This document shows positions 16,381 to 22,634 of a DNA stretch of 63,703 nucleotides, in pieces. Numbering within the stretch: position 1 is the first letter of the stretch; each line of letters begins with the position of its first letter. The translations under genes were made by a program, and so were the position numbers. The notes below the pieces were generated by a model that was not told the origin of the DNA, made no database searches, and saw nothing but the letters and a program-made list of their open reading frames with translations. The stretch is from a bacterium D16-51 (lineage in GTDB: Bacteria; Bacillota; Clostridia; Lachnospirales; Lachnospiraceae), in contig RAYE01000029.1 of the NCBI GenBank assembly GCA_003612285.1, positions 1 to 63,703 of the forward strand, written 5' to 3'.

Positions 16381-18078
16381 ATGTCAATAGATAAATACGA
16401 AACCCTAAACCAAGAAAGGAAGATACAGCACACAAAGAGAAAGGTTGCCGCATACTGCCGTGTGTCTACGGACAACGAAGACCAGGCAAATTCATTTGAA
16501 AGCCAGCAGCGTTATTTCAGACAATATATAGAACGTAATCCCGATTGGGAGCTTTACGAAGTGTTCGCAGATGAAGGCATCTCTGGTACGAATACAAAAA
16601 AACGGAAAGAATTTAACCGCATGATTGCGTGTGCAAAGAACGGTGATTTTGATTTGATTGTAACAAAAGAAATCTCCCGTTTTGCGAGAAATACCCTTGA
16701 TAGTATATTCTATACCCGTGACCTCAAAAAGCACGGCGTGGGCGTTATCTTTATGAATGATAACATCAACACTTTAGACGGCGATGCAGAGCTTCGCCTT
16801 GCCATTATGTCCTCGATTGCACAGGAGGAAAGCCGTAAGACTTCCGAGCGTGTGAAATGGGGGCAGAAACGCCAGATGGAGCAGGGAGTTGTTTTTGGGC
16901 GGAGTATGCTTGGCTACGATGTGAAAGACGGCAAAATGTATATTAATGAGGATGGGGCAAAAGTTGTCCGTCTTATCTTCCATAAGTTTGTAAATGAGGG
17001 GAAAGGAACTCATGTGATTGCCCGTGAACTTCGGGAGGAGGGCATTAAGCCCATGCGTGTAAAAGAATGGCAGAACACAGTCATTCTCCGTGTTATCCGC
17101 AATGAAAAATACTGCGGTGATTTGGTGCAGAAGAAAACCTATACGCCAGACTTTTTATCCCATGAAAAGAAGTATAATCGAGGGCAAGAGGAATTTGTGA
17201 TTATCAAAGACCATCATGAGCCGATTATCTCCCGTGAGCTTTTCGATAAGGCAAACCGCATTTTGGATGAAAAATCGCTTTCACAGGAGGGTAAAGCGAA
17301 ACACAGCAACCGTTATCCATTTTCTGGGAAAATTAAGTGCGGCAGATGTGGCGCAAGCTATGTCGCCAGATATAAAAACCGAAAAGACGGCAGCAGGTAT
17401 AAAGCATGGCGTTGTTACGAAGCGGCAAATCACGGAAGCCCTCATATTGATAAAGCAGGAAATCAAGTAGGCTGTTGTGGTATGAGTATCCGCAATGAAG
17501 AAGCCATTCACATTATGTCTCTCGTCTGCAAGCAGCTCACCATTGACCGCCAAAAAATATCCGATAACTTAATCAAGATGATTAATAAGGTTATTTCGAT
17601 GGATGTAACAGGTGCAGACACAAATGTTTTGGCAGAGAAAATGGAAGCGGCAAAGAAAAAGCGTACCGACTTGATTGACCTTTATACCAGTGGTGATATT
17701 GACCGTGATGAATTTTCTGCTCTCAGAGTAAAATACGATGCCGAAATAGACAGCTTAAAGTCTATGATAGAGAGTATTGAAAAGCAGCAAATTGTCATAG
17801 CGAAGCAACAGGAGTTAATGGAAGATATAAAGAAAGCGATTGACGAACTTATCAGCGGTATTGAATATGAAGATGAATTTTACACGCAGCTACTTGATAA
17901 GATGGTCGTCAATGATAGAGAGAATATAGATGTGTATTTGAATTTACTTCCTCTCAAATGGAGCTACACAGTTGCAAAAGCATCAAAAAAAGCGGTAGCC
18001 CCTGAAAGGAACATTTCAGGGGCTTCTCTACCAATATCTGTTAATACACCAATGACTTTTCTATCTTTCATAGAATAA
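16381..18078 (+). CDS. Large serine recombinase of element A
   Basis: A 565-residue site-specific recombinase. The catalytic resolvase domain begins KVAAYCRVSTDNEDQ (nucleophilic Ser about residue 27). It is followed by the Recombinase domain, a zinc ribbon (IKCGRCGASY with a second cysteine region WRCYEA) and a coiled coil near 420-500. AAAGGAGA supports ATG 16381; an open frame upstream of it is unlikely to be translated. Its final codons lie beyond the attachment core, in antisense cotJC. In the excised circle the frame would instead continue into 10490-10588, adding about 32 different residues. It likely integrates and excises element A. Confidence 0.93.
   Translation: MSIDKYETLNQERKIQHTKRKVAAYCRVSTDNEDQANSFESQQRYFRQYIERNPDWELYEVFADEGISGTNTKKRKEFNRMIACAKNGDFDLIVTKEISRFARNTLDSIFYTRDLKKHGVGVIFMNDNINTLDGDAELRLAIMSSIAQEESRKTSERVKWGQKRQMEQGVVFGRSMLGYDVKDGKMYINEDGAKVVRLIFHKFVNEGKGTHVIARELREEGIKPMRVKEWQNTVILRVIRNEKYCGDLVQKKTYTPDFLSHEKKYNRGQEEFVIIKDHHEPIISRELFDKANRILDEKSLSQEGKAKHSNRYPFSGKIKCGRCGASYVARYKNRKDGSRYKAWRCYEAANHGSPHIDKAGNQVGCCGMSIRNEEAIHIMSLVCKQLTIDRQKISDNLIKMINKVISMDVTGADTNVLAEKMEAAKKKRTDLIDLYTSGDIDRDEFSALRVKYDAEIDSLKSMIESIEKQQIVIAKQQELMEDIKKAIDELISGIEYEDEFYTQLLDKMVVNDRENIDVYLNLLPLKWSYTVAKASKKAVAPERNISGASLPISVNTPMTFLSFIE
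18017..18045 (-). other. Element A attachment site, right end
   Basis: On the minus strand cotJC AACAGATATT is followed by core GGT (18032-18030) and then element sequence AGAGAAGCCCCTG. Next to it, GCCCCTGAAA and TTTCAGGGGC (17999-18024) form a hairpin inside the recombinase end that might be a recombinase contact or a terminator. Confidence 0.85.
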
Positions 18079-18122
18079 CGTTGTGACAGATAGCGAAGGG
18101 AAGCACCAAGTTCACCATCGGG
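18030..18122 (-). CDS. cotJC: cotJC middle piece (31 codons), isolated between two elements
   Basis: This 93-bp fragment encodes PDGELGASLRYLSQRYSM and then KDRKVIGVLTDIG, the catalase segment holding the first metal-ligand Glu (PDGEL). Its left end on the coding strand touches element B and its right end touches element A. Neither junction has lost or gained a base, so excision of both elements would place it in frame between the other pieces. It is too short to be noticed as a gene by itself. Confidence 0.93.
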
Positions 18123-18145
18123 ACCACCGTACTCGATAACCTGTA
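18123..18145. other. Element B attachment site, left end
   Basis: Core ACCACCGTAC followed inside the element by TCGATAACCTGTA (18133-18145). This arm is the exact inverse of TACAGGTTATCGA at 21601-21613. In the circle the two arms would flank one core. Confidence 0.88.
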
Positions 18146-18164
18146 GGTGGCTGGGATGCCGTAT

Positions 18165-19673
18165 TTATGGCTGTTTGCTGGATTTGATATGCACGTCAAG
18201 GACAGAACGCATTTCGTTATTTTTCTTATCCCACACGAAATGCTCAAATATGCTCCTTAATGCATTGCCCTTTGTAATGTAATCCTCATTATCATTCTGG
18301 AGGAGGTCGATTATCTTTTTAAAGTCAAGTTCCCTATGGACAGAGGCAGGGAGTGTTGTTACATTGGCATTGTCAAGCTTCTGGTGCAGTTCTTTGCGTT
18401 TTGCCGACAGCATTTCCTTGTTTGCCTTATATTCTTCCAGGGAATCAACGCCATTTATGTAGGCGTCTTTTATGCGCCGTTCTTTGGCGTCCAGGCTTTT
18501 CAGTTCCTTTCTGATAAGGGATTTTTCAACGTTTTCATTCCTGATAACAGACAAGTCAAATTCTAGGTGGATATTGGCTTCTTGCAGCTCTTTTAAAATC
18601 CGGGTGATTTCTTCAATGGCCTTCGCTTCGCTTATGCTGTTGCCGCAATATGAATCACACAGTCCTTTTCCCTTTTTCCAGCACTGGAAATGAGGAGCGA
18701 TTTTCTGTTTCTGGCTGCCAGCCCCATATGCAAGGGAACAGCCGCATTCGGAACATTTTATCATTCCTGAAAGCCAGTGCTTGGAAGCGGCCACAGGGCG
18801 TTTTTTCCCATAGCCGCTCCGCAGCCGTTCCTGCGCCAGCCTTTCGCCGGCGGCAGCAAAAGTTTCAGGCGTGATAATCGGCTCATGCTTTCCGTCTGAA
18901 ATGATGACGTCATCTGTTTTTTTCCTCTGGCTGGCTTGCCGGTCATAGTAATTCCAGCGGATTTTCCCTATATAAAATGGGTTCTCCAGTATATAGCCTA
19001 CAGTACGGGTTTCAAAGAGGCCGCCGCGCTTAGTCCTGCATCCGTCTTTGTTAAGCAGGGTGGCTATATCAGATAAAGGGCGCTTTTCGTTCACATACAT
19101 GTCAAATATCTTTTTTACAATGAAAGCCCCTTCCGGTTCGATTTGGGGGATTTTGTCGTTGCCTTTTTCCTTGGTGTAGCCAAGTGGAACATTTGAGTTA
19201 TATCCTCCTTGCAGGGCTTTTTGCGTCATGCCGCGCATAACTTCCCCGGATAAATTATACAGGTAAAATTCATCAGACCACTCTATTACCATTTCAATCA
19301 GGCGGCCATACATCCCTTCTATAATCGGTTCTGATATGCTGATAACATCCACATTGCACTTCTTGCGGAGTATGGATTTGTAGTAAGTGCTTTCATCAAT
19401 ATTCCTTGCGAAGCGGGAAAACTTCCAAAGCAGGATTGCGTCATAAGGGTGGGATTTGTCCTTACAGGCCGCAACCATATCCTGGAACGCTGGCCGCTTA
19501 TCTGCTTTTTTCCCGGATATCCCATGCTCTTCCATGTATATGTGGGTTAAAAGCATCCCATGCGCCTGGGCATATTCCTTGATAAGCCGGGTTTGCGATT
19601 CAGGGGAAAGCTCTTCCTGCTTATCGGTGGAAACACGGATGTAGGCACATACTTCTTTTAATTTTTCGGACAT
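18165..19673 (-). CDS. Serine recombinase of element B (SpoIVCA-sized)
   Basis: A 502-residue recombinase, close to the 500 residues of SpoIVCA, which excises skin from sigK. The resolvase domain opens VCAYIRVSTDKQEE (Ser about residue 15), with HGISGKKADKRPAFQDM and WKFSRFARN. A Recombinase domain, zinc ribbon (IKCSECGCSLAYG, with CWKKGKGLCDSYC) and coiled coil follow. Its stop lies 20 bp inside the left attachment site. AAAGGAAC precedes the ATG. A CATATATTA box 35 bp upstream resembles -10 boxes of mother-cell sigma factors. It is on the same strand as cotJC. Confidence 0.94.
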   Translation of the reverse strand: MSEKLKEVCAYIRVSTDKQEELSPESQTRLIKEYAQAHGMLLTHIYMEEHGISGKKADKRPAFQDMVAACKDKSHPYDAILLWKFSRFARNIDESTYYKSILRKKCNVDVISISEPIIEGMYGRLIEMVIEWSDEFYLYNLSGEVMRGMTQKALQGGYNSNVPLGYTKEKGNDKIPQIEPEGAFIVKKIFDMYVNEKRPLSDIATLLNKDGCRTKRGGLFETRTVGYILENPFYIGKIRWNYYDRQASQRKKTDDVIISDGKHEPIITPETFAAAGERLAQERLRSGYGKKRPVAASKHWLSGMIKCSECGCSLAYGAGSQKQKIAPHFQCWKKGKGLCDSYCGNSISEAKAIEEITRILKELQEANIHLEFDLSVIRNENVEKSLIRKELKSLDAKERRIKDAYINGVDSLEEYKANKEMLSAKRKELHQKLDNANVTTLPASVHRELDFKKIIDLLQNDNEDYITKGNALRSIFEHFVWDKKNNEMRSVLDVHIKSSKQP

Positions 19674-19707
19674 GTTAGTTCCTTTCGTTCTTTGATGCCA
19701 TTTTTGG

Positions 19708-19716
19708 TAATATATG
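19708..19716 (-). promoter_or_regulatory. Candidate sporulation-type -10 box for recombinase B
   Basis: On the minus strand CATATATTA fits the CATAnnnTA pattern of sigma-E/sigma-K promoters. No convincing -35 box accompanies it, so the call is tentative. Confidence 0.3.
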
Positions 19717-19809
19717 ATAGATGTTTAAATTTTTGCCGAAAAAATAGACGTAAATAGTAACAATAGTATTGGGATGAGTTATAAAAGTATTGAAGTATCG
19801 GTATAATGC

Positions 19810-19839
19810 TTGACAAAGTGTGTTATAATATAGTATAGT
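19810..19839 (+). promoter_or_regulatory. Promoter of the element B cargo operon
   Basis: TTGACA at 19810-19815 and TATAGT at 19834-19839, 18 bases apart, lie 50 bases before the first cargo gene. Confidence 0.6.
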
Positions 19840-19889
19840 TGTTTATCTTTAAAATAGCATAGATTAATTATATAGGGACGTCAGATAAA

Positions 19890-20531
19890 ATGTTGACTTT
19901 ATATCATGGAACAGAACGAGATATTGGGAGTAGAATAATTGCTTCAAGGACTTTTATAAAGAGTTTAGGGGACGAGCATTGGCTTGGCGATGGGATTTAT
20001 TTTTATGAAGAAAAGAATTATGCATTCAGGTGGATATATATAAGTTATAGTAAAAAATATCCAATGTGTACACCTGATATAGTTAACATCCTTAAAAAAT
20101 ATACTGTATTGGCAGTTGACATTATTGTAGCACAAGAAAGAATATTTGACTTAACTAAATACGAGCATAAAGCACAGTTTGATAAAGTACATATTAGAAG
20201 CTTGGAAAAGATTAAAAATCATAAAATCAATATAACAGATGGTGCAGTGTTGAATTTTATGTTTCATAAAATGGAATTTAATAAAAAGTACGATTTAATA
20301 AAAGCAATGTTTATACATGAAGATAATGACATTTCTATAACAAAAACCAGATTAGCATATATTCCAGAAACACAGTATTGTGTGATAAATAAAGGAATAA
20401 TTGAAAATATAAGGGATATAAATATATCAGAGGATGATTTGTCTATGTTTTCTTTTGCTCAGCATTATAATGATAAAGGAAATGGCAGGCTTATTAAATA
20501 CAAACCAAGAAGGAATATATATAAAGGTTAA
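19890..20531 (+). CDS. ADP-ribosyltransferase-like (DUF3990-like) protein, putative toxin
   Basis: A 213-residue protein opening LTLYHGTERDIGSRIIASRT, then HWLGDGIYFYEE and AFRWI. The YHGT and GxGIYF blocks are the pattern of DUF3990-type proteins with an ADP-ribosyltransferase-like fold, where His-Tyr bind NAD. No signal peptide is present. It is the first gene of a tight operon with a small acidic protein and a SecB-like chaperone, a toxin-first order. The toxin role and the target are inference. The ribosome binding site before the ATG is poor (GGGACG). Confidence 0.65.
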   Translation: MLTLYHGTERDIGSRIIASRTFIKSLGDEHWLGDGIYFYEEKNYAFRWIYISYSKKYPMCTPDIVNILKKYTVLAVDIIVAQERIFDLTKYEHKAQFDKVHIRSLEKIKNHKINITDGAVLNFMFHKMEFNKKYDLIKAMFIHEDNDISITKTRLAYIPETQYCVINKGIIENIRDINISEDDLSMFSFAQHYNDKGNGRLIKYKPRRNIYKG

Positions 20532-20544
20532 AGGAGGGAAGATT

Positions 20545-20787
20545 ATGGATTTAAAAAAAGAGTTAGATGAGATTGATGCTTTTTTTGATTCAATTAGCAA
20601 CGAAGAATTTTTGGCGATGATGGCAGATTGTGGTGTTGAGAGGATTTTATCGACTGAGGCAATTAGAGAAATCCAAGGGATGCATATGTTCAATTCCTAT
20701 ACACCCAAATTGGCAAATGATAAGAATGGTGAATTTGTAGCATATACAGATTATAGTGATGACATAAAAAGGGATGTGGCTGCGTAA
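20545..20787 (+). CDS. Small acidic protein, putative chaperone-dependent antitoxin
   Basis: An 80-residue protein with a helical N terminus (DLKKELDEIDAFFDSISNEE) and a C-terminal half low in regular structure (SYTPKLANDKNGEFVAY). In toxin-antitoxin-chaperone systems the antitoxin carries such a tail that the SecB-like chaperone binds. AAGGAGGG fits the start at 20545, 13 bases after the previous stop. The stop overlaps the next start (TAATG). I do not recognise the family; the antitoxin role comes from position. Confidence 0.6.
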   Translation: MDLKKELDEIDAFFDSISNEEFLAMMADCGVERILSTEAIREIQGMHMFNSYTPKLANDKNGEFVAYTDYSDDIKRDVAA

Positions 20788-21203
20788 TGAATGAAGAAAT
20801 AAAGAGTATTTTGCGTTTTGAGAATTATATAGTTAAGGATATTCATTTCAAATATAACATGGAATATGACCAAGATATGGCGATTGACATTAAATTTGAT
20901 ATGGACGCAGAATATCGTATTGATGAGTGCAAAGGAAATATGGATGTTATCCTTAAAGCTTATGTTTTTAAAGAAGATAATGTGAAGCAATATCCATTTA
21001 GTATGGATATTGAGGTATTAGGGATTTTTTCTATTACAGGTTCTTTAAAAGAAAATGTGGAGCGTTTTAAACCTAATGCAGTTGCCATACTTTTTCCGTA
21101 TGTAAGGGCTTTGATATCTACATATACGGCAAATGCAAATGTGGCTCCATTAATCTTGCCGCCAATAAATATTAACCGATTGCTAAAAAGCAAAGATAAG
21201 TAA
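20787..21203 (+). CDS. SecB-like chaperone
   Basis: A 138-residue protein whose C-terminal half carries SecB hallmarks in order: LGIFSITG, then NAVAILFPYVRALISTYTAN, then APLILPPININRLL. Proteobacterial SecB has the equivalent GIFSI.G, ILFPYAR and LNLAPVNFDALF. Firmicutes lack the general SecB export pathway, and SecB-like genes outside Proteobacteria are often partners of toxin-antitoxin pairs, as with Rv1957 beside HigBA in Mycobacterium tuberculosis. Its coupling to the two upstream genes supports that role. A terminator follows. Confidence 0.85.
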   Translation: MNEEIKSILRFENYIVKDIHFKYNMEYDQDMAIDIKFDMDAEYRIDECKGNMDVILKAYVFKEDNVKQYPFSMDIEVLGIFSITGSLKENVERFKPNAVAILFPYVRALISTYTANANVAPLILPPININRLLKSKDK

Positions 21204-21220
21204 TCGGTTAAGAGGGTTTT

Positions 21221-21260
21221 ATAACTTCAAGGATTTTAGGGGATTCTTGAAGTTATTTTT
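21221..21260 (+). terminator. Terminator of the element B cargo operon
   Basis: ATAACTTCAAG and CTTGAAGTTAT pair, followed by TTTTTAA. Confidence 0.88.
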
Positions 21261-21408
21261 AAATGTGCTGTTATTATATCTGATAGTTTTACTATAATAT
21301 GGAGACTGATTCATCATATGTTAATCGTCTTTTGGTATCAGGGCGATTAGGAACACATAGTATTTTGATGCATATTATAAAAAGATGGAAAGGAAAGGAA
21401 TTAGTCTC

Positions 21409-21588
21409 ATGTCAACAGTAGAAGATTTGATAATGGTGTATGTTGATGGCGAATTAGTGCCGTTGTCTTCACTATCAGGGGATTTAAAGTCAGAGGTTTG
21501 CCACGAAGTCTCTTTTCGGCTGATTCATAGCTATATGACTTCCAAGGGGTATAAATTTGTCAGGGAAGTACATAAGGAGAAGGAGTAG
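21409..21588 (+). CDS. Small protein near the right attachment site of element B
   Basis: A 59-residue protein starting at an ATG with GGAAAGGAA about ten bases upstream. It contains VEDLIMVYVDGELVPLSSL and FRLIHSYMTSKGYKFVREV and has a basic C terminus. It ends 13 bases before the inverted-repeat arm of the attachment site. Unrecognised; size and place would suit a recombination directionality factor. Confidence 0.6.
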   Translation: MSTVEDLIMVYVDGELVPLSSLSGDLKSEVCHEVSFRLIHSYMTSKGYKFVREVHKEKE

Positions 21589-21600
21589 AACAATACTGAA

Positions 21601-21629
21601 TACAGGTTATCGAATACAGACCACCGTAC
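21601..21629. other. Element B attachment site, right end
   Basis: TACAGGTTATCGA (21601-21613), six bases, then core ACCACCGTAC (21620-21629), beyond which cotJC begins (TGCGACATAA on this strand). Confidence 0.88.
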
Positions 21630-21712
21630 TGCGACATAATTACCATTGCCGCTTTTGGGTTACACCGGGTAATATTTACTGGGTATTCCAGCCGTTTTTC
21701 ATAATTCCACAT
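21620..21712 (-). CDS. cotJC: cotJC 5' piece (31 codons)
   Basis: It starts at ATG 21712 with GAGGAG upstream and encodes MWNYEKRLEYPVNITRC and, at its end, VIMSQYGG. MW.YEK.L.YPV.I is the normal N terminus of CotJC-type manganese catalases. The frame runs into element B and soon stops, so no functional product is made from the present arrangement. It lies 113 bp downstream of cotJB in the cotJ operon. Confidence 0.93.
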
Positions 21713-21758
21713 AGATCTCCTCATTTCTGCGCTGCTATCAGGGATTTTCTGTTACAGA

Positions 21759-21805
21759 TTTTAAAATAAATTTGCGGTGCAGCGCAGGCGCAAATTTATT
21801 TTAAA
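21759..21805. promoter_or_regulatory. Strong stem-loop between cotJB and cotJC
   Basis: TTTAAAATAAATTTGCG and CGCAAATTTATTTTAAA are perfect inverse copies around a 12-base loop. Its place inside the operon suggests a processing site, partial terminator or mRNA stabiliser setting cotJC output. Confidence 0.7.
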
Positions 21806-21825
21806 GCGATAGGAAATTTCGCCGA

Positions 21826-22068
21826 TTAGCATTCCCATGGCCATGGTGTTTCTGTCCATACCCAGGAACATTCATCATAATTAGAATCGTTTTGCAGGGG
21901 GCCGAATTTTTTCTGATATTCGGCCAGCGCTTCCTGGCGCAGATTTTTCATTTTTTGGTAATATTCCATTGCTTCTTTATCACAAGGGTGGGTATCCAGG
22001 TACAAAACAGCTTCAGTTACTGCAAAGCTTACCTGGGAAAGATGCATTAAAAGTTGTTTCTGGTTCAT
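21826..22068 (-). CDS. cotJB: Spore coat protein CotJB
   Basis: An 80-residue protein of the CotJB family. KQLLMHLSQVSFAVTEAVLY, LDTHPCDKEAMEYY and the ending WTETPWPWEC are diagnostic (the family ends with W.W). CotJB is part of the inner coat complex with CotJA and CotJC and is made in the mother cell. Its start overlaps the cotJA stop (ATGA). Length matches the family. Confidence 0.93.
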   Translation of the reverse strand: MNQKQLLMHLSQVSFAVTEAVLYLDTHPCDKEAMEYYQKMKNLRQEALAEYQKKFGPLQNDSNYDECSWVWTETPWPWEC

Positions 22069-22430
22069 GCCCTACCTCCTTTGTTGCAAAAATAACCGCG
22101 GGGGATGCAGCCATAAAATGGCAGGTCAAGAGATGGGAAAATGGTTCCCCTGGCCAGGCCTTCCTCCACATTGTATACGCATTCCCATTGCTGCCAAGGG
22201 ACATATCCTATGCCGACTGCCATTCCGCGCAGCGGGTCATTCTGGGCGCTGGAATTATCTTTGCAGTCGCATGGATTGCAAGGCGTTGGCATTGGCATGG
22301 AAGACTGTCTTCTGCAGCCGGAATTGCTGTTGTTCATGCAGCCTCTGCCTTGTCTGTCCCTCATGCTGCCAGAAGGCATTTGGCTGCAGGGCGTTTGGCA
22401 ATTTCCGGAACGCTGGTTCATGTTATTCAT
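22065..22430 (-). CDS. cotJA: Spore coat associated protein CotJA
   Basis: A 121-residue protein. The C-terminal half, MAVGIGYVPWQQWECVYN with LARGTIFPSLDLPFYG, is the CotJA domain. The N-terminal half is a low-complexity Asn/Gln/Met/Pro/Cys-rich extension (MPMPTPCNPCDCKD), longer than in Bacillus. AAAGGAAATATAG supports the start at 22430. It is the first gene of the cotJA-cotJB-cotJC operon, whose last gene is the one interrupted by two elements. Confidence 0.93.
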   Translation of the reverse strand: MNNMNQRSGNCQTPCSQMPSGSMRDRQGRGCMNNSNSGCRRQSSMPMPTPCNPCDCKDNSSAQNDPLRGMAVGIGYVPWQQWECVYNVEEGLARGTIFPSLDLPFYGCIPRGYFCNKGGRA

Positions 22431-22634
22431 ATCTATATTTCCTTTCTTTTGATTTTTCTTTTGGGACTGCCGATAAATCAACTAGTCAGATTATTCCAAT
22501 TATTATTGGCAGTTCCCTATGCACATTTTCAGTAATTGGAATAATATTTGGTGCTAATTCATATATATGTAGAACTACGGAATAGGTGTCAATCTTGACA
22601 AATTTTATATGAAATGAGATGATTACAGAGACTG

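Larger units (their letters stand above)
10489..18032. mobile_element. Element A: site-specific integrative element interrupting cotJC
   Basis: The ends are defined by cotJC itself. Removing 10489-18029 (7541 bp) joins GATATTGGT to ACGGAAGAA and restores the DIGTEEL codons in frame. Both junctions share GGT on the minus strand. The recombinase gene at 16381-18078 runs into the right end. The cargo is AbiE, MarR/nitroreductase/radical SAM/mutM remnant, MazF and other fragments. There are no conjugation genes, so it is not self-transmissible as seen. The internal decay suggests a long residence or a mosaic origin. Confidence 0.9.
18123..21629. mobile_element. Element B: site-specific element interrupting cotJC, with a putative TAC module
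   Basis: A 10-bp core ACCACCGTAC is present at both ends (18123-18132 and 21620-21629), and one copy remains if the 3497 bp between them is removed, giving cotJC codons SQYGGPDGEL. The inner flanks carry a 13-bp perfect inverted repeat. Contents: a SpoIVCA-sized recombinase, a three-gene operon ending with a SecB-like chaperone, and a small ORF near the right end. The recombinase region is noticeably more GC-rich than the AT-rich cargo. Confidence 0.92.

Noticed and set aside
22067-22585. Plus-strand frames across cotJA
   Set aside because: They are antisense to a clear CotJA with a good start and operon overlap.
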